A DNA stretch of 64,000 nt from Streptomyces sp. AP-93 (GTDB taxonomy: Bacteria; Actinomycetota; Actinomycetes; Streptomycetales; Streptomycetaceae): NCBI RefSeq assembly GCF_022808175.1, contig NZ_JALGBX010000024.1:48012-112011 (forward strand). The letters are read 5' to 3'. The position numbers and the translations under genes were made by a program. Positions within the stretch are counted from its first letter, which is position 1. Every line of letters starts with the position of its first letter. The notes under the pieces were generated by a model. That model was not told where the DNA came from. It did no database searches and saw nothing but the letters and a program-made list of their open reading frames with translations. This document shows, piece after piece, positions 50,803 through 59,338 of the stretch.

Positions 50803-51312
50803 ATGGGGACGAATGGATCGACCATGCTCGAGCCGTTACGGCAGGGGCTTCCCCCGGTCGACCCCACGGCTGTCTCCGGGTCCGCGTCCTGCGCCCTGCC
50901 CGCCCGCTTCGAAGCGGTGCGCGGAGCACGCACCTTCACGCGTTCCACCCTGGCCCAGTGGGGCCTCGACGACCGGTTCGACGACGTGGCCCTGGTCGTC
51001 TCCGAACTCGTCACCAACGCGCTGCGCCATGCCCTCCCGGACGACTCCCGCCCGGCCGCGGGCGAGAGCGAGCCGCCGGTGCGCCTGCACCTGATGCGGT
51101 GGAGCACCCGGCTGGTGTGCGCGGTGCGGGACCCCAGCGAGGACCGGCCCGGCGGGAACTTCGCGCCGGACGCGACGGAGCGCAACTGCGACCTGGAGTC
51201 GGGGCGCGGGCTCTTCCTCGTCGACTCCTACAGCGACAGCTGGGGCTGGCATCCGCTCGCGGGACGGCTGACCGGCAAGGTGGTCTGGGCGCTGTTCACG
51301 CTCCAGGACTGA
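50803..51312 (+). CDS. RsbW-like ATP-binding protein (anti-sigma kinase fold)
   Basis: 169 residues of the HATPase_c_2 type. The N box is VVSELVTNALRHAL, G1-like VRDPSEDRPGG, and G2 SGRGLFLVDSYSDSWGW. Related proteins bind ATP and can block sigma factors, but many Streptomyces copies have no known partner. The ATG at 50803 has GGGAG 9 nt upstream. The gene is divergent from the XRE gene and belongs to the WhiJ-like cluster. Confidence 0.88.
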   Translation: MGTNGSTMLEPLRQGLPPVDPTAVSGSASCALPARFEAVRGARTFTRSTLAQWGLDDRFDDVALVVSELVTNALRHALPDDSRPAAGESEPPVRLHLMRWSTRLVCAVRDPSEDRPGGNFAPDATERNCDLESGRGLFLVDSYSDSWGWHPLAGRLTGKVVWALFTLQD

Positions 51313-51409
51313 ATCACCACATAGACGGCACACATGCAGCAAGCGGCCGGGACTGATCATGGCGATCATTCCCGGCCGCTGCACGTGCATGGCTGATCTT
51401 CAGCTGGTT

Positions 51410-51646
51410 TCAGCTGATCAGGTGGTCGAACTCGCCGTCCTTGACACCCAGCAGCAGCGCTTCTATCTCGGCCGGCGTGTAGACGAGCGCCGGTCCGTCC
51501 GGAAACCGCGAGTTGCGCATGGCAACGTCGCCTCCGGGCAGTTTCGCGAACTCCACACAGGAACCTTGCGAGTTGCTGTGTCTGCTCTTCTGCCAGGTCA
51601 CCCCGTCAAGCTCTGCAGCTGCCATCCCGTTGTACGCGTGGTCCAC
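51410..51646 (-). CDS. DUF397 protein
   Basis: 78 residues with the DUF397 pattern WQKSRHSNSQGSCVEFA, VAMRNSRFPDGPALVYTPAEIEALLLG. These small proteins are the usual partners of XRE/DUF5753 regulators and probably modulate them. The GTG at 51646 has GGGGG upstream. A TATGAT -10-like box (51680s, minus strand) and site B lie upstream. Confidence 0.9.
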   Translation of the reverse strand: MDHAYNGMAAAELDGVTWQKSRHSNSQGSCVEFAKLPGGDVAMRNSRFPDGPALVYTPAEIEALLLGVKDGEFDHLIS

Positions 51647-51707
51647 AGGAAGCCCCCGATAGTGCAGATGTCAACTGCACCGGATCATAGCTGTGTTCAT
51701 GAACGCC

Positions 51708-51731
51708 TGCATGGGCAGATGCACGTGCACG
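51708..51731 (-). promoter_or_regulatory. 24-bp site B upstream of DUF397 gene
   Basis: On the minus strand it reads CGTGCACGTGCATCTGCCCA followed by TGCA, matching site A with one mismatch. It is 61 nt before the DUF397 GTG and ends near where a -35 box would fall relative to a TATGAT box. A third bare TGCACGTGCA (51380-51389) lies between the two gene ends. Confidence 0.6.
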
Positions 51732-51749
51732 AACGGACGCAAGGCACCA

Positions 51750-53867
51750 CTAAGGGTGACGGCCTTCCCCGGACTCCCGGCGGGGCTCCGGGCGGGGCTC
51801 CGGGCGGGGCTCCGGGCGGGGTGGGGCGCGCAGGGCGTCGGAGACCTCCTCCAGGGACTCCAGCAGCTGGAGCGCCGCCCCGCGCAGCACGCCCGGGCCG
51901 GGGGTGTCCCCGTCGGCCAGGGCCGCGCGGACCCCCTCCCAGTCGGGCACCCGGCGCTCCCGTACCGCCTTCGCGCCCGCCTCCGTCGCCTCGCGCAGCG
52001 CCCGGGCCAGCTCGGCCGCGCCCGGCACCGGAGGCCGGGACCGGTCGGGGAAGTGCGCCTCCAGCAGCATCGCGTGGCGGCCCAGCGCGGCCAGGGCCCG
52101 GCCCGCCTCCTCGGCTGCCGCCTGGGAGATCCCGCGGTGGCGCACCGGCTCCCCGGCGGCCCGGTCCACCGCCTCCTGCCAGGCGACCCGGGCGTCGCGC
52201 ACCTCCAGCAGGGTGGCCCGTACGTCGCCCCGCCGGGCTCCGGCCGGGTCGGCGTACTGCCCGAGCACGGCTGCCGCGTACCGCCCGTTGGCCGCCACCC
52301 AGTCCGCCAGGCGGGTCCGCAGCCGAGGGGTCTCCCAGGCCGGGTAGACGGCGTAGGAGATCATCGCGAGGACTCCGCCGACCAGGGTGAGGGTGACGCG
52401 GTCCGGCACGGTCTGGTCCCAGCGCAGGCCGCCCATGCCGAGCAGGAAGACGACGTAGGCGGAGACGAAGACCATCGAGACGGCGTACCCGGTGCGCATG
52501 AAGGTGTACATCAGGCCCGCGCTGATGACGGCGAGCAGCCCGGACACGTACATCCCCGGGTGCGCGAGCTGGACCACGGCCGTCGCGAGGGCGACCCCGA
52601 CCAGGGTGCCGCCGAAGCGGGCGACGGCGCGGGTGTAGGTCTGCGTGAAATCGGGCCGCATGACCATGACGGAGGTCATCGGGGCCCAGTAGGCGTGGCC
52701 GAGCGGCAGCGCGTGGCCGATGCCGTAGCCGGCGCAGGCCACGGCGGTGACCCGCACGGCGTGCCGCAGGATCGGCGACCCGGGGCGCAGCTCGGCCCGT
52801 GCGGCGGCCAGCACCATCGGCGCGAGCGCCGGCAGGGTGGGCCGCAGCATCGACTCGCCGGGATCGGCGGTGCGCCCGGAGCCCGGCTCGGCGGTCTCGA
52901 GTACGTCGTCCAGCAGGGCGGCGAGCCTGCGCGCGGCGCGCAGCGCCGCGCCCTGGAACAGATCGGCGGTGTCGGGGGCCCCCAGCACCGCGAGGGCCGG
53001 GGCGGGCAGCCGTACCGCCTCCCCGTGCCGGATCGCGGACGCGGCGGCGTCCAGCACCGACCCGGCCGCGGCGAGCAGTTCCCGGACCCGGTCCCGCGCC
53101 GGGCCCTCGGCCGGAGCCCCGACCGCCGGGTCGGCCAGCAGGGCCAGCACCGGCCGGATCCGCTCCGCGAGCCCCCGCGCACCGTGCAGCTCGGCGGGGC
53201 GGCGGCGGGCCTGGCGCACCGTCACCGTCGCGGCGTCGCGCGCCCTCATCAGCGGCTGCGGGTCGAAGGAGGCGACCGGGTCCTGGCGCAGGCGGCGCGC
53301 GTAGTCGGCCTCGGCGGCCAGCGCGTCGGCCAGGGCGTCGCGCTGGGCGCCCCACCGCCGGACGGGGAACAGGACGATCAGCAGGGCCTGGACCACCCCG
53401 CCGGCGGCGATCATCGCGGCGTGTCCGGCGGCCTGGGGCACGGAGGTGGGCAGGGTGACGGTGACCAGCATGATCGCGACGTTGCCGGAGGCGATGATGC
53501 CGGCGGTGGGGCCGGCCGCCCACATCAGGCCCGCCGCGAAGCTCCACACGGCGAGCAGCAGCATGAAGGCCAGGGTGTGCGAGGACCCGACGAGGTAGCC
53601 GATGAAGGTGGACACGGCCAGGGTCAGTCCGGCGGCGAGCGCGAGGACGGGCCGGGGCCGCCAGCTCTTCTGGAAGGTGGCGACGGCCGCCATGTACGCG
53701 CCGAAGGCGGAGCTGGCGGCGGAGCCGGGCCCGAGGAAGGCGAGGCCCGCGCCGATGACGATGGCCAGGCCGACGGCGGCGCGGAGCGCGACGAGGGGCT
53801 GGAGCCGGGTCCGCTCGACCCTCAGCCCGGCCCGGGCGGTGTCCTTCAGTGCCCGGACCCAGCTCAT
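51750..53867 (-). CDS. FUSC-family transporter (aromatic acid exporter-like)
   Basis: 705 residues. Two blocks of about five to six helices (~25-170 and ~385-525) are separated and followed by cytosolic domains, the layout of the FUSC/YccS/AaeB family that exports aromatic or fusaric acid-like compounds. Motifs are AYWAPMTSVMVMRPDFTQTYTRAVARFGGTLVGV and GMYVSGLLAVISAGLMYTFM. The C-terminus ends in RPEPRPEPRPEPRRE, from a 12-bp tandem repeat (51778-51825). ATG at 53867. Confidence 0.83.
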   Translation of the reverse strand: MSWVRALKDTARAGLRVERTRLQPLVALRAAVGLAIVIGAGLAFLGPGSAASSAFGAYMAAVATFQKSWRPRPVLALAAGLTLAVSTFIGYLVGSSHTLAFMLLLAVWSFAAGLMWAAGPTAGIIASGNVAIMLVTVTLPTSVPQAAGHAAMIAAGGVVQALLIVLFPVRRWGAQRDALADALAAEADYARRLRQDPVASFDPQPLMRARDAATVTVRQARRRPAELHGARGLAERIRPVLALLADPAVGAPAEGPARDRVRELLAAAGSVLDAAASAIRHGEAVRLPAPALAVLGAPDTADLFQGAALRAARRLAALLDDVLETAEPGSGRTADPGESMLRPTLPALAPMVLAAARAELRPGSPILRHAVRVTAVACAGYGIGHALPLGHAYWAPMTSVMVMRPDFTQTYTRAVARFGGTLVGVALATAVVQLAHPGMYVSGLLAVISAGLMYTFMRTGYAVSMVFVSAYVVFLLGMGGLRWDQTVPDRVTLTLVGGVLAMISYAVYPAWETPRLRTRLADWVAANGRYAAAVLGQYADPAGARRGDVRATLLEVRDARVAWQEAVDRAAGEPVRHRGISQAAAEEAGRALAALGRHAMLLEAHFPDRSRPPVPGAAELARALREATEAGAKAVRERRVPDWEGVRAALADGDTPGPGVLRGAALQLLESLEEVSDALRAPPRPEPRPEPRPEPRRESGEGRHP

Positions 53868-54007
53868 GCCCCGAGCGTAGCCCTGGCGGGGGCGGAACCC
53901 GGGAGCCCGGGCCCGGCGCCGCCTGCGCGTCGGGGCCCGGCCCCGGGTGCATCCCGCTGCGCGGGGCGAAGTCCCGCAGCGACCCTTCCCGCTGCGCGGG
54001 GCGAAGT

Positions 54008-54165
54008 CCCCTCCCCGCCCTTCGCCCGTTCCCCGGGGCTCCGCCCCGGACCCCGCGCCTCAAACGCCGGCGAGGCTGGATGTATTCAGCCCGTCCGGCG
54101 TTTGAGGACCGGGTCCGGGCAGCGCCGGGGGAACGGGCGAAGGGCGGGTAGGGGACAGCCCCCCG
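54008..54165. repeat. nested palindromic REP element
   Basis: Inner arms CCTCAAACGCCGGCGAGGCTG and CAGCCCGTCCGGCGTTTGAGG (54058-54108) are flanked by CCCGCCCTTCGCCCGTTCCC and its counterpart GGGAACGGGCGAAGGGCGGG. It lies between two minus-strand genes in a 368-nt gap (53868-54235). Upstream of it, GCTGCGCGGGGCGAAGTCCC is repeated twice (53956-54010). No gene is seen in the gap. Confidence 0.8.
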
Positions 54166-54235
54166 CAGGGCAGCCGGGGCGCGCGGCCCGGGCCGGTGCT
54201 ACCGCAGGGCGACCGGGGCGCGCGGCCCGGGCGGG

Positions 54236-55414
54236 TTACTGCCTGAGGGAGGCGCGGCGGGCGTCAGCCATGTGTGCCCGGTCGGCCGCGGCCGTGCCGT
54301 CCTCCCACCCCGCGAGGTCGGTCGCCCCGCGCAGCCGGGTCGTCGTGGTCCGGGGGAACATCTCCTCGGCCCGCGAGGTGACGGCCACGTCCCGGGCGAC
54401 CAGGGCCGGCAGGTTGCCGGGGGCCTCGGCGACGGTGTCGGCCACCGTGTGCTCGGCCGTCTCGGCGAGCCGCTGGCCGAGCCGGCTCGCGTAGGCCAGG
54501 AGGAAGGACTGCCGGAAGGTCTTGGTGCGCTTGCGCCCGCCCGCCCGCTGCCCGGCCTCCGCGCGGGTCATGGCCGCGGTGCCCTGGACCAGCAGGGAGG
54601 TGTACAGCAGCTCCACCGCCTCCAGGTCGCTCTCGAAGCCGACGACGGTGGAGAACTCGTAGGCGCTGTTCCACACGGACCGGCAGCGGTTCGCGCTCGC
54701 CACCGCGTCGAGCAGCACCGCCTTGGCCTCCTCGTACGGGGCCTCGACACCGATCCGGCAGGCGCCGGGTATCTGGACCGTGCCGGACTTCACCGCGAGC
54801 AGGGCCGCGTCCACGGTGTGCCGGGCCATGAGCTCCTGCGCCTTGGCGCTCAGCGCCTCCGCCTCCTCCGGGAAGGTGGTCGCCTCGGCCTTCGCGAGGA
54901 GCGCCCGGATCCGGCCGAGCATGCGGGGCTCGATGTGCGCGTGTTCGAGGACGTCGGCGGGGTCCCCCGGCAGCGGGCCGACCGGCTCGATGGACGGCAG
55001 CCGGATCAGCAGCCGGAACACCTCCAGGACGGTCCCGGCCAGGCTGAAGCGGTCGGTGCGCTCCCGCTGGACCAGCCGCTCCCCGTACTGGGGGTCGTCC
55101 CCCCACCACACCTCGGCCTCGGTCCACCGCTCGGGCAGCCGCGCGTACCGCCGGGCCTCGGCGGCGATCAGGTCCTCGGTGATCCGCAGGTGCGGCTGCT
55201 CCAGGTCCCGGCGCACGAGCCGCAGCACGTCGGCAGGCCGCCACCCGCGCTCCCAGGCCTGGCGCAGGTACGCCTCCCCGCGCGCGAGCAGCGCCTGCCC
55301 GACCCCGCCCCACCGGTCCCCCTCGGCGACGAGCACCGACGCCCCGGCATCCAGCCCGGCGTCGTCCTGGTTGTACAGCGCGGCCTCACAGGCCCGGTCG
55401 ACGATGTCTCTCAC
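54236..55414 (-). CDS. DUF2786 domain protein
   Basis: 392 residues. The DUF2786 signature occurs mid-protein (RIRALLAKAEATTFPEEAEALSAKAQELMARHTVD), and RAGGRKRTKTFRQSFLLAYASRLGQRL follows. The N-terminal ~150 residues include WWGDDPQYGERLVQRERTD. Function is unknown; DUF2786 is also found in phage and toxin-like contexts, but nothing here supports that. The GTG at 55414 is chosen at the start of the conserved part; the longer frame crosses the REP copies. Confidence 0.78.
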   Translation of the reverse strand: MRDIVDRACEAALYNQDDAGLDAGASVLVAEGDRWGGVGQALLARGEAYLRQAWERGWRPADVLRLVRRDLEQPHLRITEDLIAAEARRYARLPERWTEAEVWWGDDPQYGERLVQRERTDRFSLAGTVLEVFRLLIRLPSIEPVGPLPGDPADVLEHAHIEPRMLGRIRALLAKAEATTFPEEAEALSAKAQELMARHTVDAALLAVKSGTVQIPGACRIGVEAPYEEAKAVLLDAVASANRCRSVWNSAYEFSTVVGFESDLEAVELLYTSLLVQGTAAMTRAEAGQRAGGRKRTKTFRQSFLLAYASRLGQRLAETAEHTVADTVAEAPGNLPALVARDVAVTSRAEEMFPRTTTTRLRGATDLAGWEDGTAAADRAHMADARRASLRQ

Positions 55415-55440
55415 CCCTTCAGCTTGGCATGCCCGCGTTT

Positions 55441-55597
55441 CCAGCCCGTCCGGCGTTTGAGGCGCGGGGTCTGGGGCGGAGCCCCAGGGGGTCCGGGCGC
55501 AGCCCGGTACACCTCCAGCCCGTCCGGCGTTTGAGGAACGCGGTCCGGGGCCGAGCCCCGGGGAACGGAGGAAGGGGGGTAGGGGACTTCGCCCCAC
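55441..55597. repeat. REP element with two direct copies
   Basis: CCAGCCCGTCCGGCGTTTGA plus GG occurs at 55441 and again at 55515 in the same orientation. Each is followed by short palindromes (GGGGCGGAGCCCC; GGGGCCGAGCCCC) and then GGGAACGGAGGAAGG. It lies between divergent genes, so it is not only a terminator module. Confidence 0.8.
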
Positions 55598-55671
55598 CCA
55601 GCGGCGCGCGCACGCCTGTGCGAGCGCGGCGCGCACCGGCACTGTCGGACCCCGGTGGGACACTCGCACTC

Positions 55672-57330
55672 ATGAGCGAGCACACCCCCCGGTGGGCCCT
55701 CGCCGAGGACGGCGACGGCCGGTGGCACGCCACGCCACTGGACGGGCCCACGGGCGGAGCCCGTGTCACCACCACCGACCCCGCCGAAGCGATCCGCGCC
55801 GCCCCCGCCGGCACCCGCTGGGTCTGGCGGTCCACCCCGGCCGTCTATCCCCGACTCCTCGCCGCCGGCGCCCGCGTAGACCGCTGCCACGACATCGAGG
55901 ACGCCGAGCTGCTCCTGCTCGCCCACGAGGGCCGCCTCGGCGAACCCCGCTCGGCGGCCGCCGCCTGGGCCCGGCTGACGAACGCCCCCGTACCGCCCGA
56001 TCCCCCGCAGCGCGCGGCGGAGCCCGGCAGCCAGCACTCCCTCTTCGACCCCCAGCCCGCCCCCGTACCGCTCGACGCCCTCGTCGCCGTCCACGCCGAC
56101 CAGGCGAAGCGGCTGGAGGCCACCGCCCACCCCGACCGGATGCGGCTGCTCGTGGCCTCCGAGTCGGCGGCCTTCCTCGTCGCCGCCGAGATGAACCGTG
56201 CGGGCCTGCCCTGGCGGGCCGACGTCCACCGGGCCCTGCTCACCGAGCTGCTCGGCGAGCGGTACGCGGGCCGCGGCCAGCCCCGCCGGCTCGCGGAGCT
56301 GGCGGACGAGGTCTCGGCCGCGTTCGGGCGGCGCGTACGGCCCGAGCTGGCCGCCGACGTCATCAAGGCCTTCGCGGAGGCCGGGATCAAGCTCAAGTCC
56401 ACCCGCCGCTGGGAGATCCAGGACCTGGAACACCCCGCGGTGGAGCCGCTGCTCGCGTTCAAGAAGCTGTACCGGATCTACACCGCCCACGGCTGGTCCT
56501 GGCTCGCCGACTGGGTGCACGACGGCCGCTTCCGCCCCGAGTTCATCCCCGGCGGCACCTACACCGGCCGCTGGGTCACCAACGGCGGCGGGGCCCTGCA
56601 GATCCCCAAGGTCATCCGCCGCGCGGTCGTCGCCGACCCCGGCTGGCGGCTCGTGGTGGCCGACGCCGACCAGATGGAGCCCCGGGTGCTCGCCGCGATC
56701 TCCCGCGACCCCGCCTTCATGGAGGTGGCCGGCCGCCCCGAGGACCTGTACACCTCCATCTCCCGCCAGGGCTTCTCCGGCGACCGCGACATGGCGAAGA
56801 TCGCCGTGCTCGGCGCGGTGTACGGGCAGACCTCCGGGGACGGCCTGAAGAACCTGGCCGCGCTGCGCCGCCGCTTCCCCCGGGCCGTCGCCTACGTGGA
56901 CGACGCCGCGAAGGCGGGCGAGGAGGGGAGGCTCGTACGGACCTGGCTGGGCCGGACCTGCCCGCCGGCGGCCGATCCGGAGGAGGCCGAGGAGGCCCCC
57001 GACGGCTGGGTCCCGAGCTACGCCTCCACCGACGCCCGGGCGCGCGGCCGCTTCACCCGCAACTTCGTCGTGCAGGGCAGCGCCGCGGACTGGGCGCTGC
57101 TCCTGCTCGCCGCCCTGCGCCGGTCCCTCGCGGAGGCGGGGATGCGGGCCGAGCTGGTCTTCTTCCAGCACGACGAGGTCATCGTCCACTGCCCCGAGGA
57201 GGAGGCGCAGGCCGTGGCCGCGGCGATCCGCGAGGCGGGCGACCTGGCCGGCCGCCTCACCTTCGGCGAGACCCCGGTCCGCTTCCCCTTCACCACGGCC
57301 GTCGTGGAGTGCTACGCGGACGCGAAGTAG
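55672..57330 (+). CDS. family-A DNA polymerase-like protein (bifunctional exonuclease/polymerase type)
   Basis: 552 residues, shorter than PolA, like the second pol-A-type protein of Streptomyces. The polymerase half is intact: motif A ADADQMEPRVLA (D331), motif B with R372/K376 and YG (RDMAKIAVLGAVYGQ) and motif C FFQHDEVIVHC. The N-terminal ~150 residues are diverged from a 3'-5' exonuclease, with only weak acidic signals (CHDIEDAELLLLAHEG), and there is no 5' nuclease domain. It may act in repair or translesion synthesis. ATG at 55672 (MSEHTPRW); the longer frame covers REP sequence. Confidence 0.87.
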   Translation: MSEHTPRWALAEDGDGRWHATPLDGPTGGARVTTTDPAEAIRAAPAGTRWVWRSTPAVYPRLLAAGARVDRCHDIEDAELLLLAHEGRLGEPRSAAAAWARLTNAPVPPDPPQRAAEPGSQHSLFDPQPAPVPLDALVAVHADQAKRLEATAHPDRMRLLVASESAAFLVAAEMNRAGLPWRADVHRALLTELLGERYAGRGQPRRLAELADEVSAAFGRRVRPELAADVIKAFAEAGIKLKSTRRWEIQDLEHPAVEPLLAFKKLYRIYTAHGWSWLADWVHDGRFRPEFIPGGTYTGRWVTNGGGALQIPKVIRRAVVADPGWRLVVADADQMEPRVLAAISRDPAFMEVAGRPEDLYTSISRQGFSGDRDMAKIAVLGAVYGQTSGDGLKNLAALRRRFPRAVAYVDDAAKAGEEGRLVRTWLGRTCPPAADPEEAEEAPDGWVPSYASTDARARGRFTRNFVVQGSAADWALLLLAALRRSLAEAGMRAELVFFQHDEVIVHCPEEEAQAVAAAIREAGDLAGRLTFGETPVRFPFTTAVVECYADAK

Positions 57331-57374
57331 GGACCCGAAGCAGGGAACCGAAGCAGGGACCCGAAGTAGGGACG
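57323..57374 (+). repeat. four 13-bp tandem repeats over polymerase stop codon
   Basis: Units CGAAGYAGGGAMC at 57323, 57336, 57349 and 57362. The first unit contains the gene's TAG stop, and the others carry it in shifted frames. Confidence 0.85.
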
Positions 57375-57410
57375 CCAACCAGGGAGGAGCGGCCGGCCCG
57401 CCGGTTTCTC

Positions 57411-58682
57411 CTACTGTCCGTACTCCGAGGCCCACTTCGAGCTCGTCGCGAGCTCCTTCATCCGCGCCAGCGTCAGCGCCGGCTCCTTGCGGGTCGCCGC
57501 CGACGACTGGCTCTCGGCGTTGAACGCGGACACGATCACCCGGGTCCCGTTCGGCCGCAGCGCCTCGGCGCTCCACCAGACCACGCCGGCCCCGCCCTTC
57601 TCCCCCGCCTGCTGGCGGGTCAGGACCTTCGTTCCGTCCGGCAGCGTCTCGGCGGATGTGAACAGGTCGGCCCACATCCCCGGGCGCTTGGCACTGTCCG
57701 GCTGGATCTGAAGGCTGACCAGCGACTTGCCCTTGCCCTCGTCGAGCACCAGGTAGCCCAGATCGGACCCGTCCTCGTCCCGGCTCACGACCGGGATCCC
57801 GTCCTTGCTCAGCATGGCCTCCAGGATGTCCACGGCCTTCGACCCCGTGCGGACGGGCTCCCTCTGCGGCGACTGGCCGGCGGCCGGCAGGTCGTTGAGG
57901 GCGGGGTGCCACAGCGGGGAGGTCACGAGTGCCTTGAGCTGCGCGAGCGTCAGCGGCGGCGTCGGACGGGAGACGGGCGCGCCCTTCTGTTCCTCCGCGT
58001 TCCACTCCTGGACGTCCACGAGGAACCCCTGGGGGGTCACCACCGTGGCGCGCCAGCACTTCGTGTCCGCCCGTCGGTCGGGGTACTCGTACCCCTTGAA
58101 GAGCAGCAGCCGCGAGCCGTCCGGGAGCTTCTCCGAGCTGCAACTGTCGTACTTCACATTGACCTTGGAGGGGCACTTCACCATGTCGTCGGCCATCTCG
58201 CCCTTGGGGTCCACCCGGCTGAGGCCGAAGCCGATGCGGCCCTTGCCCTCGCCGTCATCGAAGACCCCGGACACCATGGGGGCGCCCATCCGGTCACCCG
58301 TGCCCCTCGACTCGATGCCGCTGAGCCGGCCCTGCGGCAGCAGCTGCTTGAACACCCCGGCCATCTCCTTGGCGGAGACGGCCCCGCTGCCGGTGCGGTC
58401 CATGCCCGGCGGCGGCGTCAGGGGCGCGGGCGGCTCCGGCGAGTTCGCCACGACGTCACCCCGGTCGCCTCCGCCGCCCGGGCCGAGCAGCCCGTTCGCG
58501 TAGGCCCCGAAGGAGCCGATCAAGGCCAGGGCGAGCGCCGAGCCGCCGGCCACGGCGGCCCGGCGACGGGCCACCATCCGCCGCCCGCGCCGCTCCCCGG
58601 CGTCCACGAGGTCGCGGCCCTCGGCCGTGAAGCCTTCGCCCGTACGCCGGAGGGCTTCACCGAGCTCATCTTCAAGGGGCAT
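57411..58682 (-). CDS. membrane-anchored protein of unknown function next to ECF sigma gene
   Basis: 423 residues. A cytosolic N-terminus (~1-42, basic RRGRRMVARRR) precedes one helix (~43-62) and then a large outer part with a Pro/Gly linker. The outer part holds two related halves: GxxxxxxxxLPDGSRLLLFKGYEYP and LPDGTKVLTRQQAGEKGGA lie in equivalent positions, and each half ends in PxLTLAQLKALVTSPLW / PALTLARMKELATSSKW. The gene follows the sigma gene by 81 nt on the same strand, so it could be the membrane anti-sigma or sensor partner, although no classical zinc anti-sigma motif (HxxxCxxC) is present. Confidence 0.65.
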   Translation of the reverse strand: MPLEDELGEALRRTGEGFTAEGRDLVDAGERRGRRMVARRRAAVAGGSALALALIGSFGAYANGLLGPGGGGDRGDVVANSPEPPAPLTPPPGMDRTGSGAVSAKEMAGVFKQLLPQGRLSGIESRGTGDRMGAPMVSGVFDDGEGKGRIGFGLSRVDPKGEMADDMVKCPSKVNVKYDSCSSEKLPDGSRLLLFKGYEYPDRRADTKCWRATVVTPQGFLVDVQEWNAEEQKGAPVSRPTPPLTLAQLKALVTSPLWHPALNDLPAAGQSPQREPVRTGSKAVDILEAMLSKDGIPVVSRDEDGSDLGYLVLDEGKGKSLVSLQIQPDSAKRPGMWADLFTSAETLPDGTKVLTRQQAGEKGGAGVVWWSAEALRPNGTRVIVSAFNAESQSSAATRKEPALTLARMKELATSSKWASEYGQ

Positions 58683-58763
58683 GCGGAATCAAGCCTTCCG
58701 TTCACAGGGGTCGTGGAATGAGGAGAAGCGGAAAGAACAGAGGTGCATACGGGAGAGAGGGGC

Positions 58764-59273
58764 TCAGCGCCCCGCGAACTCCACGAGCGAGCCGCCCAGT
58801 TGCTCCCGCAGCCGGGTCAGCGCCCGCGAGCTGCGGGTCCGTACGGCCGCCGAGCTGACGTTCATCGCGTCGGCGGTCTCCTCGACACTGCGGTCCTCCC
58901 AGTACCGCAGCACCAGGACCGCCCGGTCCTTCGGTGCCAGCCGCCCGAGCGCCTCCAGCAGCGTCAGCCGCAGCGCGGGATCGCCGCCGGCCGGGGCGCC
59001 CGCGTCGGGGAACTCCCCGACCGGACGCTCCCCCGCCGACCGGCGGCGCTGGTGCGTCAGGAAGGCGCGCACCAGGACGGTTTGCGCGTACGCCGCCGGA
59101 TTGTCTATCCGGGCGACGCGCCCCCAGAGCAGGTACATCCGCCTGAGGGTCTCCTGTACGAGATCCCCCGCGAGGTGGGTGTCACCGCTCGTCAGCAGAC
59201 AGGCCGACCGGTACAAATGCGCCGATCTGCCCACCGCGAACTCACGGAACCCATCTCTGCGTCCGTACGCCAT
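58764..59273 (-). CDS. SigE-family ECF RNA polymerase sigma factor
   Basis: 169 residues. Region 2 runs from FREFAVGRSAHLYRSACLLTSGDTHLAGDLVQETLRRMYLLW; region 4 is LGRLAPKDRAVLVLRYWEDRSVEETADAMNVSSAAVRTRSSRALTRLRE. The short length and SGDTHLAGDLVQETL place it in the actinobacterial SigE-like group. GGGGGAG precedes the ATG at 59273. A possible self-recognised promoter lies at 59305-59330. Confidence 0.9.
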   Translation of the reverse strand: MAYGRRDGFREFAVGRSAHLYRSACLLTSGDTHLAGDLVQETLRRMYLLWGRVARIDNPAAYAQTVLVRAFLTHQRRRSAGERPVGEFPDAGAPAGGDPALRLTLLEALGRLAPKDRAVLVLRYWEDRSVEETADAMNVSSAAVRTRSSRALTRLREQLGGSLVEFAGR

Positions 59274-59304
59274 CCGCTCCCCCTCGTGCCCGTCTCACAC
59301 CAAT

Positions 59305-59330
59305 GACGCGACGAGGACCGGGAATGTTTC
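59305..59330 (-). promoter_or_regulatory. candidate ECF-type autoregulated promoter
   Basis: On the minus strand GAAAC (59330 to 59326), 17 nt, then CGTC (59308 to 59305), resembling ECF -35 and -10 boxes. It lies 31 nt upstream of the sigma start and right after the stop of the neighbouring GNAT gene. Confidence 0.35.
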
Positions 59331-59338
59331 AGCCGATC

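Noticed and set aside
50663..51094. Plus-strand frame starting MSKNHHGTG with a fair AGGA upstream
   Set aside because: It runs out of frame into the RsbW-like gene and becomes Arg/Pro/Ser-rich. Its start also spans the 24-bp site that is repeated upstream of the DUF397 gene, so a regulatory reading is better.
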